Source: Saxidomus purpurata
Lineage: Eukaryota; Mollusca; Bivalvia; Venerida; Veneridae
Reading direction: 5' to 3'
Assembly: GCA_022818135.1 (NCBI GenBank)
Contig: JAFMSR010000016.1
Location: 2,432,237-2,496,236 of the forward strand
Length of the DNA stretch: 64,000 nucleotides
This document shows, one piece after another, positions 48,151 through 59,376 of this stretch. Below the pieces are notes generated by a model that saw nothing but the letters and a program-made list of their open reading frames with translations, ran no database searches and had not been told where the DNA came from. A program made the position numbers and the translations under genes. Position 1 is the first letter of the stretch. The number at the start of each line of letters is the position of its first letter.

Positions 48151-48435
48151 ATTCTATGTTAAGACGAACTAGTTTGCTCTGATCAAATCCATTGCTACAC
48201 TTGTACTCTCCAGCATCAGTTATGTCAGTATTATGTATGGTCAGAGTGAATGATGTAGTTCCTCTAGTTTCTGTATACTTGTCACTATCTTCTGGTCTAA
48301 CAACTGCACCGTTAGTTACAAGTGGAACTGTTAATTTATTCCAGTCTGTATATCCAACACTGCCTGTAACACTACATGTTAGAACTGTGTCATCTCCGCA
48401 GTTTCCAGCTGTTGGTACAGTAAGTGTTGCAGAAC
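48151..48435 (-). CDS. Immunoglobulin-domain exon (first visible, V/I-like)
   Basis: A 285-bp exon of 95 codons with no internal ATG, encoding one Ig domain: Cys20 (TVLTCSVTG), Trp31 (YTDWNK) and the diagnostic DAGEYKC at residues 73-79, with an Asp-rich loop before it. An extra Cys at residue 12 is unusual. The acceptor is CTTTAATTAG and the donor GTAAGT, both phase 1. The YxC core and SFTLTI strand fit V- or I-set domains. It is the most 5' exon seen; signal peptide and promoter were not found. A truncated, frameshifted duplicate lies upstream at 49999-50071. Confidence 0.87.
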
Positions 48436-48520
48436 CTAATTAAAGTAAAATAGAACATTAAATTACTTCTAAAATAAACAAACACACTGTTTTACACGTA
48501 GTTACAAGCGAAATTAAGTA

Positions 48521-49286
48521 CAGTAGAAACTCACTCAACCGGAACTCCACTAAACCGGATACCGGACTTTTTCAGAGTCCTGTTTTTTCCCCTTCTATTT
48601 TCACTGTAAAAAAGTCCCTACAAACTGGAATTCCGGATACCGGACAAAATATCGAGAAAATACGTTACTTGTCAACATAATTTTACCTCACAAAACGGGA
48701 CATATATTTGTTCCAACATGTCAAAATGATTTTGTCTATTAGGAATTTGCGAATCACGTGTCACTTAGTTTTGACAGCCAGTGCGTCGTTAAATATTGCA
48801 CCTGTTATGTTGTGTTTGATGTCGGGGGGATAACTCGCTAATCGATAATGATGACTGCGCTGTGGATTGACTGCCGCACGATAATCAAACTTGTGAAAAG
48901 AAAATTGATTGAAACATTAATTTGTTTGTTGCAGAAAATAATGACCTAGAAATGGTTATTAAGTGATCATTTTGGAGGGTTGTTTTATCTAGATTTCTAT
49001 GAATGAATCAAATTAGAGCAGTGCATTAATTAAACTATCAAACATACTTAACAAGCATTTAATCACAGATAATTATTTCAAGTTACTTGAACCATTTTTG
49101 ATGTAAAATAAATGTTACCTATATGTGTTTTCATTTTATTCCAGTTTTCAACTTCCCTTTAAAGGTTAACTCAGTTAATATTTGAGTAAACTTACTCCGT
49201 ACATCAAATCCTCACTAAACCAGAATCCTCACTTAACCGGAAATTTGCCCAGTCCGGACCTTGTCCGCTTTAGTGAGTTTGTACTG
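48521..49286. mobile_element. pogo/Tigger-like MITE, 766 bp
   Basis: Inverted ends start CAGTAGAAACTCACTCAACC at the left and, as complement, CAGTACAAACTCACTAAAGC at the right. TA dinucleotides flank it at 48519-48520 and 49287-49288. The CAGT ends, CCGGA-rich subterminal sequence and TA duplication fit pogo-type Tc1/mariner elements. No transposase frame; non-autonomous. Confidence 0.75.
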
Positions 49287-49307
49287 TAGAAGTGTACGGC
49301 CTAAACC

Positions 49308-49990
49308 AAAAAATAGAGATATTGTTCTTGGCAATAACTCTGTAATTACTCAAGATAGAGTAATGGTTCTTGTACACTGCACTTCCTCTCATTGTGCTAA
49401 ACCATTGTATGAAGTTATATTGCATTCCAACCATTAGTTTTCAAGTTATCCTCTGCAACAAGGAAAAGTAAAAATTGGCAATAACTTTATGATGAGTCAA
49501 GAGTTATGGTTCCTGTGCACTGCACTTCCTTTCAATGTACTTGACCATTGTATGAAGTTAAATTGAATTCCAACCAGTAGTTTTCAAGTAATGCTCCGGA
49601 CAAGGAAAAGTAACAAAGGGCAATAACAATGTAATTAGTAGAAGAGTTATGGTTCCTGTGCACTGCACTTCCTCACAATGTACTCGACCATTGTATGAAG
49701 TTGTATTGAATTCCCACCAGTAGTTTTCAAGTTATGCTCCGGACAAAGAGAAAAGTAACAAAGGGCAATAACTCTGTAATGAGTCCAGATGGAGTTATGG
49801 TTCTTGTGCACTGCACTTCCTCTCAATGTGCTTGACCATTGTATGAAGTTGTATTGAATTCCAACTAGTAGTTTTCAAGTTATGTTCCGGACAAGGAAAA
49901 TGCAACAGACCACCTGATCAACCAACCGACCACCATACCAACCACCGGGTGACTCCTATATACTCCCCACAACTTTGTTTCAGGGGTATA
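49308..49990 (+). repeat. Family B element, 5' truncated
   Basis: Five units of 130-140 bp with CACTTCCTCTCAATGTGCTT, a CCGA/CCAA run and a 3' end with TTTCAGGGGTAT. It abuts the broken Ig exon copy at 49999. Confidence 0.75.
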
Positions 49991-49998
49991 AATAGTCC

Positions 49999-50071
49999 TT
50001 GCAGTAACACTACATGTGAGAACTGTATCATCTCCGCAGTTTTCAGCTGTTGGTAGTTACAGCTGCAGAAC
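49999..50071 (-). pseudogene. Truncated duplicate of the 48151-48435 Ig exon
   Basis: On the minus strand an intact acceptor (TTATCTGTAG) leads into about 73 bp that closely matches the start of the 48.4-kb exon, including CTGCGGAGATGA and ACATGTAGTGTTAC. A net 2-bp deletion shifts the frame and creates an early TGA after AACAGC. The copy stops where the family B element ends, so the remaining two thirds of the exon are missing. It is a dead exon relic from a local duplication. Confidence 0.8.
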
Positions 50072-50129
50072 CTACAGATAAATAGCATGTGCATTTATTT
50101 TTTAAAAGCAGATTTTTCACTATGATTTT

Positions 50130-50975
50130 TATTTACAAGATATTTGGGCTGAAAATGTTACCTCTAGAGTGTTAACAAGGTTTTTCCACATTTGGGCTCT
50201 GTGACCTAGTTTTTGACCCCAGATGACCCATATTCGAACTTGAGCTAGAAATCATAGAAACAACCTTTCTGACAAATTTCAAGGATATTTGGGCTGAAAA
50301 AGTTACCTCTAGAGTATTAACAAGGCTTTTCCATACTTGGGCTCTGTGACCTAGTTTTTCACCCCAGATGACCCATATTGAAACTTGAGCTAGAAATCAT
50401 CGAAACAACCTTTCTGACAAATTTCCAGGATATGTGGGCTGAAAATGTTACCTCTAGAGTGTTAACAAGGTTTTTCCATATTCAGGCTGTGTGACCTAGT
50501 TTTTGACCCCAGATGACCCATATTCGAACTTGAGCTAGAAATCATCGAAACAACCTTTCTGACAAATTTCAAGGATATTTGGGCTGAAAATGTTACCTCT
50601 AGAGTATTAACAAGGTTTTTCCATATTTGGGCTGTGTGACCTAGTTTTTGACCCCAGATGACCCATATTAAAACTTGAGCTAGAAATCAACCAAACAACC
50701 TTTCTGACAAATTGCCAGGATATTTGGACTGAAACAGTAGCCTCTAGAGCCTTAACAAGATTTTTCTATTTTTGGGTCATGTGACCTAGTTTTTCATCAG
50801 AGATGACATATATCCAAACTCGTCCGAGTAATTACTGGGACAAACATCCTGACCAAGTTTCGTGACAATTGAGGCAAAAATGTGACCACTAGAGTGTTAA
50901 CGAACTAAGTGTGGACGGATGACGGACGACGGACATTCATCGATCCTCACCCTGAGCCAGCTCAGGTGAGCTAAA
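50130..50975 (+). repeat. Family C' element
   Basis: About four 150-bp units with TGACCTAGTTTTTGACCC and GATGACCCATATTCGAACT, GACGGATGACGGACGACGG, and the 3' hairpin CCTGAG-CCAG-CTCAGG with GGTGAGCTAAAAA. The 5' end is missing. Confidence 0.75.
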
Positions 50976-51064
50976 AACATAATGACCAAACAAATCTTAC
51001 ATTATCTATATGTAAAGCAAGTGAAGTTTTAAACAAAGACATAATAAACGAATTTTATAAAGAA

Positions 51065-51329
51065 ATGTGCAATGATTTATCAAGAAGTACAAACAGCACT
51101 CCAGAATGCCCTTGACAATGTTAGTATATGGTGTCAAAACAACTATAAGTCATTAAATGCCAAAAAATCAAAGGCCATGACAGTTTGTCCAACAAACAGA
51201 CCCAATCCAAATGACTGTAACATGCTGCACCTCAGCAGTGAATCAATTGATTCTCTATCTCTGAAAAACTCCTAGGTATACAAGTTGGCAGAAATTTAAA
51301 TTGGAAGGACCATATCAATAATGTCTTAC
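51065..51329 (+). pseudogene. Non-LTR reverse transcriptase fragment
   Basis: The plus-strand frame encodes ALQNALDNVSIWCQNNYKSL, NAKKSKAMTV and, after a frame break near 51270, a LLGIQVGRNLNWKDHIN-type stretch. This is the region after the catalytic YADD motif in LINE-type (jockey/CR1-like) reverse transcriptases, with the LNxxKSKxM and LGIxVxxxLNWKDHI signatures. The catalytic core, endonuclease and 3' end are absent. It is cut at 51330 by a family E 5' end. Clearly inactive. Confidence 0.7.
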
Positions 51330-51735
51330 AGGAGCTGTCAGTAGGACAGCGCGCTCGACTTTTTTCAGAGCTTGCCAATAAAACAAAACTTTGTCAGTAA
51401 AAAAACCCAAGTCTGTGTATAAACAAGGGCCACAAGTAGCAAGATATTAATTCAAGAGTTATCAAACTTAATTGTTTGATATCCCTGAATACTAAAGCAA
51501 AGTTTTAAAATAATACTTCAAGTCGTTAATGATCTATGTGCATGACAGTGCCAGTTGCACACAAGACTTTAACTAGGAATTTCTAAGTACAAATCACAAA
51601 CCATTTTCACAGGGTTATCTGCTCTTGCTTACAGACAGGTGTCATAATGGTACACAAGTATTCCAAATTTCAAAGTAATATCTCAAATGTAAAAGTCAAC
51701 AAGTGGACAAGAATGAAAAATTTTAAATTTGAATG
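51330..51735 (+). repeat. Family E 5' fragment
   Basis: GGAGCTGTC-AGTAG-GACAGC hairpin, GCGCTCGACTTTTT, then about two internal units (ATATCTCAAATG, AAGTGGACAAGAATGAAAA). No 3' end. Confidence 0.65.
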
Positions 51736-51736
51736 A

Positions 51737-52530
51737 CAAGAGGGCCATGATGGCCCTATATTGCTCACCTAAATACCAGTCATACCAGTCACACTTGCAT
51801 AATGGGTGTGGTCAATTTTGACCCAAGAGGCATGATTTGAACAAAGTAGGTGGAAGACCACAAGACAATGTTACATACCAAATAGGTTTTCCTATATACA
51901 TCTTTGTAAAACAAGTGACCTCCTTGGCAGGGCCAATATTGACCCCAGGGGTCATGATTTGAACAAACTTTAAAGATGTTTACTCTAAGGCAATGCTACA
52001 TGCTAAATATCTAAGCTCTAGGAGAAGAAGATTTTTAAAGTTTTTCCTGAATAAGCTTATGTGAAATCAAGTGACCCCCTGGAGGGGTCAATTCTGACCA
52101 GGGGCTCATAATTTGAACAATATAAGTAGAGGTCCACTAGGCATTTCTACTTGCCAAATATCTTATCTCAAGGTCTTGTGGTTTCAGAGAAGATTTTTAA
52201 ATATTTTCCTATATACAAGCCTATGTAAAACCAAGTGACCCCCCAGGCGGGGTCAATTTTGACCCGGGGGTCATAATTTGAACAGTCTTGGTAGAGGTCC
52301 ACTAGACAATGACACATGCTAAATATCTAAGCTCTCGGCCTTGCGGTTTTAGAGAATAAGATTTTCCTATATAAGCCTATGTAAAACCAAGTGACCCCCC
52401 CGACCCCCGCGCGGGGTCAATTTTGATCCAAGGGGCATAATTTGAAAATCTTGATAGTGGTCTACTAGCCAATGCTACATGCCAAATATCTTAGCTCAAG
52501 GCCTTGTGGTTTCAAAGGAAAGAAATTATT
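51737..52530 (+). repeat. Family C element, 3' truncated
   Basis: The 5' hairpin AGGGCCATGATGGCCCT and TTGCTCACC, then about five units near 165 bp (AAATATCTAAGCTCTAGG, GGGTCAATTTTGACCC). The terminal block and 3' hairpin are missing. Confidence 0.7.
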
Positions 52531-52759
52531 TGACAAGTAAATGGCTTGTTTTTATTTTTCTGCACCTGTCATTATTTTCTTTTCAGAGTTTAATGCTTAG
52601 GGGGACGAAAAGTGGTCTCTCGAGGACACATTTCAAAACCTGTGTAATGGTAATTGTTATCTAATTGAAGACTTTCTTAATGTAATTGTAATTTAATTGA
52701 ATACATTTCAATGTAAACGAAGGCTTTGGAACATTTTTTTCCAACAAATTACCTTAAAA
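52531..52759. other. No feature recognised
   Basis: Short AT-rich stretch between a family C copy and the gypsy remnant. Confidence 0.45.
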
Positions 52760-53707
52760 AATAAAATAAAATTTGGAGATAGGATGTATTGCAAGGATGT
52801 TGATAGTGACAAGTGGGTCAATATGTGGGAAATTCAAACTATGGGACATTGTATGGTATCCTCCGGGACGAAGTGCTGAAGTCCTACCGTGACTGAATTG
52901 CAGGCAGGGGACATCGAGGTTTTAAAAGGACATGTGCGGCTCTTCGAAACATGTGCTCCTGGCCTTCTATGTATGAAAATATATTAAGGCAATATGTAAA
53001 GACTTGTGAAGTATGCCAACAGTCAAAACGTGCTTTCAACACCAAGCCTCCTCCGCTTCAGCCACAACCAGTAGATGACTATTCAGCGGATGGCAGATGG
53101 ACATCCTGAGTTGGCTACCAACTACCAAACATATATACAAACACATCTTGCTTTTAGTGGATAGCTCCTCAAAATGTGCAGAGTGTTTCCAGCTTCAAAC
53201 ACAGACATGTGAAGAGGTAGCTTCAGTTCTGTTTTGGGAAATAATCACTTGTTACAGTGCACCAAGATTCCTACTCAGCTACAGAGGGAAGAACTTTATG
53301 TTGAATTTGGTCAAAGCCTTAGCTGAGCTGTTCAACATAAAATGATGGCATATAGGTCAACACCTGCCACTCAGTCGATGGACTTCAGTCCTTTCTTCTT
53401 ACTATATGGTAGAGAAATGCGACTCCCATTGGATACAGTGCTTCAGCCAAAGGACCACTTGCCTCAAAGTTATAAAGTACATTTGAGTCGAATTTTACAG
53501 AACCATGAAGCATGCCGCAAGATAGCAGGGGAAATATTCAACAGGCTCAACAGCAGTACCAAGGTACCACTAGGCAAGTCACTGAAGCTGTATTGCAAGT
53601 GGGCTGGGCCATACTACATTACAATGTTGGGGCCTAACTTCACTTACCGACTACGACATGCAAGGACCAACAAAGAGGTAACGTCTCTAGTTAATGCCTT
53701 ACTTTGA
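52760..53707 (+). pseudogene. Ty3/gypsy-like integrase remnant
   Basis: Pieces of a retrotransposon integrase in shifting plus-strand frames. A zinc-binding HHCC-type region (GHRGFKRT, then CEVC) lies at about 52870-53060. A core fragment at 53097-53343 has HILLLVDSSSKCAE with the first catalytic Asp, but the site of the second reads SYRGKNF, Tyr instead of Asp. A C-terminal part at 53342-53704 has MAYRSTPATQ, SPFFLLYGREMRLP and a degenerate GPY/F-like KWAGPYYI. The segment between core and C-terminal part, which normally holds the catalytic Glu, is deleted. At least two frameshifts and two stops. No LTRs recognised. Non-functional. Confidence 0.85.
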
Positions 53708-54357
53708 ACCTGAAAGTTGACCAACAAACCCACCACAAATTCCATTTATTACTAACCAATTTTCAAATTCCCTGACAATTTACTGACCTTGAAACCCTAA
53801 CTGTACAAGGTATTTGGCAACGCTGCACAATAGCTTATCCTTGAGAACTTTGCGCGCAGGCAAGATCAATTCATTCTAAGGTCAAAATTATTGCACACAT
53901 TATGTTCCCGAAAACAATTTGTACATAACAAAAAATTAACTTACTGAGAACAAAACCAAATTCTGTCAGCAGAATAAGTGGTACAGCAATCAGCCTGAAA
54001 TCAGAAAAATAGAATGTCACGTTCCTCAAACAGCTGCACAGAAGATTCCAAGAAAATCTAGGAAGATTCTATTAATGGGAACTTTTTATATTACAACATA
54101 ACAAATGGTGCACATATTTAACCCATCTTTTAACTAGAAATGTTTTTTCCGAAGCACTACACTGAAAATGGATGCCTCCCCTTCAAAAGATATGGAGCAG
54201 ACACAAATTGTTAAGGAACGTTATCTGACAAAATTACACCTAAAGGAATGGCTTTATTCACATATAAAGGACCACTGAACAATTCTTGCCAGTTATAGTA
54301 CAGAACCCATTTGAGTTATTCACTATGTCAAAGAAGAAATCATGTCAACTCTTTCAT
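53708..54357. other. No feature recognised
   Basis: Possibly trailing retroelement sequence, but no LTR or polypurine tract could be identified. Confidence 0.45.
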
Positions 54358-55045
54358 AACAAGAGCTGTCCCTTATAAGTGACAAATGCCCCAAAAAGAG
54401 GTGTTTTCTCCATGTGCTCAACAATTGTGCCATATAATTTCAAAATCCTTCCATGCATGATAGAGTTACCATGCATACAGGATTCCATTACCTTTAAACT
54501 CCAAGTGTGTCCTTTGAGAAAGGGTCATGGGTGTCGCATGCGGCATGTCGTCATGATATGCTGAACATTTGTGCCAAGTTATTTTAATATCAATCAATGC
54601 ATGACAAAGTTGCAGTCTGGACACAAATGTGTGCATATATATAGGCTTTGAGGTACGGACATGGGTTTTACATACGTCATGTGGTCTTGCTGTGTTGAAC
54701 ATCTGTGCCAAGTTATTTTAAAACCCTTCGATGCATGACAAAGTAACAATCCAGACACGAATGTGTGCATATATACAGGATTCCATTACCTTTAAGTGTT
54801 ACCTTGACCTTTGAGGTAGGGACATGGAGTTGGTCTTGCACGTCACAGGTCGTCTTGATGTGCTGAACATGGCCATGTTATTTTAAAATCCTTCAATACA
54901 TGAAAAAGTTACAGCCTGGACACGAAAAAATGTGAGGAAGGACAAACGGACATACATTCTAACAAAGTGATACTTATGTGGCTATGCTATTTTTCTCTCA
55001 ATTGTTCTTTTAGCCACGTAAAAGAAAATTTTAGCCACATATTCA
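54358..55045 (+). repeat. Family F-like element
   Basis: AACAAGAGCTGTCCC start; three to four units with CAAAATCCTTCCATGCATGA and GTGCCAAGTTATTTTA; then at 54965-55045 a truncated relative of the 145-bp MITE (ACTTATGTGGCTA and TAGCCACGTA). Confidence 0.6.
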
Positions 55046-55055
55046 TAACAAACTG

Positions 55056-55310
55056 AACTAGACCTATCACTAAATGTGATTAATACCCCTGAAAGACTGC
55101 TTTATAAACTGAGGAAGTTTGTAGTAACAAAAAAAACTAAAATAGAGATATTGATCTTGGCAATAACTTGTCAAGATAGAGTTATGGTTCTTGTACACTG
55201 CACTTCCTCTCATTGTGCTTGACCAATGTATAAAGTTGTATTGAATTCCAACTTGTAGTTTTCAAGTTATGTTCTGGACAAGGAAAAGTAACAAAGGGCA
55301 ATAACTCTGT
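55056..55310 (+). repeat. Family B element, 3' truncated
   Basis: Hairpin ATCAC-TAAAT-GTGAT and ATACCCCTGAAA followed by one and a half units. The copy breaks off into a TA-rich run at about 55310-55330. Confidence 0.7.
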
Positions 55311-55330
55311 ATACATATATATATATATAC

Positions 55331-55937
55331 TTTTGTGAAGACACCAAACACTGGCATATTTTCGTCCTTTGCAATAAAAATTTCATCATTGTTTCAATCA
55401 AACAATTTCAGCGTGTTTAAAGAGGGGGCGCCATTTTACCATGTTTACAGGCGCTTTTTTTGTGACGTCATCAAGAGTGGGAGAAAGTGTTACTTTTTAC
55501 ATTTTATACATAATCACATGTTTCATATTTTTGCTTCTGTTTGCCGTTAATATTTAAATCATTTTTTGTGTTTGGTTAAAAATCCCAAGAACTGCTATTT
55601 TTGCGAGATTTGGGTGGGGAGAAGCTGTGCACACAAAAACGATTTTCAATTGGCTTGTAGGAATCTAACTAGCCAATGAAAAGTGCGCTATGTTGTCTTG
55701 TCGCGCCAATTGCTTCTTGCAGACGAAAACAATTGATTTGTTGACCTTCGGTACATACTCTTAAGCAGATTGTAGAACCAAAGGTGGAATCGCTTTTCAA
55801 TGGCTACATGGTATATTGAGGGGCTGTTAGGAGTGTTGAAGCCTGGAGGTATTATTAAAACTATGTTTGAATGGTGGCGTTTGAATCTTTAAAAATGCAA
55901 TTTCTCTGAACACGTTTAAACACGGCACCTTTAACCA
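55331..55937. other. No feature recognised
   Basis: Unique sequence without convincing exon or repeat ends. Confidence 0.45.
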
Positions 55938-56045
55938 CACAGGGGATCGAATCATATCCTACCCACAATCTGTTACCTATATTATATATACTTGTATATC
56001 ATATAGGTAATAGAAGGTGGGTGGGGTATGATTCGATCACCTGTG
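55938..56045. mobile_element. 108-bp foldback element
   Basis: Arms of about 45 bp begin CACAGG and share GATCGAATCATA, ACCCAC and TTACCTATAT in inverted order with several mismatches, separated by a short TA-rich loop. No clear target duplication. Confidence 0.65.
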
Positions 56046-57766
56046 ATTTTAAACATTCTACAGCCACAGATCTGACGTCAATAAATTTTCAACAGTAAGA
56101 TGGTAAATTAAGTGAGAATTTTATAACTGCATTCACATTGCGATCAGCATCAAAATCCAAATATCTAAGGGTGCTGACCTAAAACATGAATTATTAATGC
56201 TGGGCGCCAAATGTAACTGAAAAATCTGCCTGGAGAGGGATTTGAACTTGTGCCCTCTAGTCATGTCACCATGAAAGCTAGCTGGCAAGCAAGAACAAGC
56301 TCTACAACTTCTGAATGTGGTAGATTTAAAATATCATTTCCCATATAATCATTTTGTACGTTGTAGAACATCGCCTGCATGTTTCAGACAAAGAGAAATT
56401 AGTCGAGGGGTTGGACAGTTACATCCAGTTCAGTTACAGAAGATAAGACGGATACATTTTTAGAAAAGAAAGGTACTAAAATTTAAAAAATAACTGCAAT
56501 GCATTATTCTCGTCTTCACATTATCATCTGGATTAAATATTAATAAGTGATAAATTATTTACATTTGGGAAAGGTTATTCCTCGGCTTTCATCGCTGGTC
56601 TCTATGTATATAAAATATACAATAACCAAGAATGGATGACTATAAGGTAACAACATCAGGATTTATTTAATATTAATGACCTGTTATATATAATTTTGTT
56701 TACGTGATTTATATATTTTTCAACCAGCTTTTCATTGTTGTGCATGATCATGGAACGGTTAAAGTATTTAGTTGCCTCCTTTGGATTCCAAAATGTTTCC
56801 AAAAATGAAAATGTTTATCTTCTTTCATTATTGATTAGTAAATCTCACGAGTCGATAAAATAAATGCTCCGTTCACGTGGAGCTTTCCATTTTCTAAAGG
56901 ATAAACTTTACATAATTTTCGCCATAAAAGAATAAGAAACGGAATTTCTAAGTAATAAGAAAAATATCAAGCCAGTTTTCATAAATAAATATAATAATTT
57001 CCAATTGATTTTATCATTGAAAGTGTGTTCAATTTCCATTAGAACTGATTACGTTCAAAGTCACCCCCACAAAGTCTTGTAATAATCCATGTGTCAGGAA
57101 TAGGCTATTAAATTTTTGTCGTCTGGTTTCGTTTTGAATAATTTTTTTATGCTTATCGGGTTGCCAGACCGATTAACATTATCTGTCGGCTTGCCCTTCC
57201 GACTTTCGGAAGCATTTACTACCGGTTGCCGGTCCGGTTATTTGTTTCGTTATTATTCTCCCGATTATTATAAGCCGGTTTGCCATTTCGGTCATTTGAT
57301 TTTTTGAACATCTTGGGTTTTATTTTTTAATAATTTCATCTGTTTTTAATTAAACCATAATAACAAATAATGACTAGTAATGTTGGCAAAGTGTAGGTAA
57401 TGATTAGCAGCCTAAAGACAATCGGTCCGGCATAGAGTCAATCGGAGCTGCAAACAACAAATCAATAACGTGTTAGCGACGCCCGAAGACCAATTAGGTA
57501 AAGACCACCGCGGGTTATTAACATGACACATTTATTGGGGTATTGGATAGGTGCTAATAACACAGATGCTATGTGTAATTACACAAGCAACTCCTTTTGT
57601 CATATTTGAATGATTTTATGACTTTTTCAAAAAAATCTCAGACCGATTTTTCAGCAACTTTTGGTGACGTGAATCGGTCCAGCAAGTTGAAAATCGGTCT
57701 AGATTGGCAAATTTTCGGTTTTCCTGATCCCTGAAGAGGAGGATGCATGCTAATTTGGTTCTGCAG
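56046..57766. other. Mostly unique; one tRNA-like sequence
   Basis: A minus-strand tRNA-like B box (AAGTTCAAATCCC) lies within 56222-56290, a possible SINE head. At 56395-56480 a TTTCAG acceptor precedes about 18 open codons (KEKLVEGLDSYIQFSYRR) that do not connect to the downstream exons. Nothing else recognised. Confidence 0.4.
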
Positions 57767-58777
57767 AAAAAAAGTCACAAGGGACAGTTAATGCTCCAGG
57801 TATTTTTATAACTATAATGAAATTATACAATAAATTCTTTCAATATTCCTCAGGGAATAATAATTATAACTGTTTTTCTATTTAAAACAACTCTTTAATT
57901 CAAATTTTCACATTTGAGCATTAAAAGTTGATCGAGTCTATGTAAATGTAAAAAGTGCAGAGAAATTTCTTGAAAAAGGCAATATTGCTGAAAATTTGAA
58001 TTAAAGAGTTGTTTTAAATATAATGAAATTAAGTTAATGATTGTAAGTTGTAACTGTTGTGAAAAGATATGTATTATAAATGCAGCTTAGTTTCTAGTCG
58101 GACAATGTCCGACATAATTAATTGCACTACAATCTAGCAATATCTTGTATTTGTCATTAAAAAGTTGAACAAACTGACTCTACAATTTTAATTTGCATGA
58201 AGATGGTAACAAACGTTGTTTTACATTGTTTAACATTTTTGTTGTTTCTTTCTTAAGGAAATGACGAGTGTCCAGTACCGGATCTTCAGAAACAGAAAAG
58301 ATTCATCAAGGTATGTATTCTGTAATTTTCTGCTCATTATACAGCTCTTGTTAGGATGAAACTTTGTTCAAACATGCTGTCATTCGAGAACCGAGTCAAG
58401 ATTGTTGTAACGTAAATTAGAGTAACAATAATTTTAAGATTTAACAGGACTTAAATTTAAAGCACATTGCTGACCGGTAACTTCAATTACTCTATTACAT
58501 TGTTTGAAATCTAAGCAAGGTATCACATAGTTGTGACTCAAGAAAAAGTGCTAGGAAAAGCAGCATATTTAGCCTCAGCATTTCAAAAACATAACATCAA
58601 TAACTTTCCACCACTGTTTTGTGGTGCTGGATATAAATCATTACCAGGAGGCACTAGATTTTTCCTTAAAATGCAACTTCTTCATTTAATTGATCTGTAT
58701 TAGCATAATATTTTCTTGATTTTTTTAAGAGAAAATTTAAGAAACTAGAAGATGAGGTGATATCGGTAGAAAACTGA
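57767..58777 (+). CDS. Candidate 3' end of an unrecognised gene, three exons
   Basis: Three plus-strand exons share one frame: 57767-57799 (acceptor TTCTGCAG, donor CCAG/GTATTT), 58258-58310 (acceptor TTTCTTTCTTAAG, donor AAG/GTATGT) and 58730-58777 (acceptor ATTTTTTTAAG, ending TGA). Split codons join correctly (phase 1, then phase 0). The peptide runs KKSQGTVNAPG, NDECPVPDLQKQKRFIK, RKFKKLEDEVISVEN, stop. The last part is charged and helix-prone. No family is recognised and no upstream exon was found. The small exons make chance a real possibility, though three good acceptors with a continuous frame favour a real gene or transposon gene. The foldback at 57879-58020 lies in its first intron. 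Confidence 0.35.
57879..58020. mobile_element. 142-bp foldback with perfect 32-bp arms
   Basis: Arms at 57879-57910 and 57989-58020 are exact inverted copies (beginning TATTTAAAACAACTCTTTAA), with a 78-bp spacer. The lack of any mismatch suggests a recent origin or gene conversion. No target duplication identified. Confidence 0.75.
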
Positions 58778-59376
58778 AGGAAAGAGAAGATAAACTTAAA
58801 GATAGGCAGATAGGCAGTCTTCCAGCCAGTCAATCTGACATAAGTATACCAAACGGATGCACCAGCAAATGAATGTTCACGAAAGGGTAAACTAAAGCAA
58901 CAATTTCCTCCAGCCACAGTTGTTGCTTCATCACTGCCAGCTTTAACCGAGGGAATTCTTCAACAGAGTTGGGAAACAAAACATATTCAATTGTCTTTGT
59001 TTCCAAGCGTTCAGTGAATATGAACTGATCAACTCCACTCAGACTTGCAAGAGAACCATCAAATGCATGAATAATGTAAAGCCTCAACTTAATGCTAGAA
59101 AATTTGCTTTGCTCAAGAGAGTGGTATTGAAAGTAACATCCATTGCAAAAAAAATTGTTCATTAAAGTGATATTACTGTTCAAAGTGACCATCATAATTT
59201 TAAACAAAACATTAATCAGCGATTTATACTCCTAGAATCATAAACATTGCCATAGTTATAACTAAAAAATGTCCATCTGTATATAACAGTTTCATTCACA
59301 TTGAATATAGAGGAAATCTTTAAAAATCTTTTTTGACTATCCTAGTCAAAAATAAACAATCCACTCTTTCAGTTAT
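58778..59376. other. No gene called
   Basis: A minus-strand open frame of 125 codons (58830-59207) lies here. It matches no domain I recognise and is not clearly supported by splice context, so it is left uncalled. Confidence 0.4.

Noticed and set aside
58830..59207. 125-codon minus-strand frame
   Set aside because: The longest non-repeat frame on this strand here, but no recognisable motif and no good flanking splice sites; kept only as a possibility for a database search.
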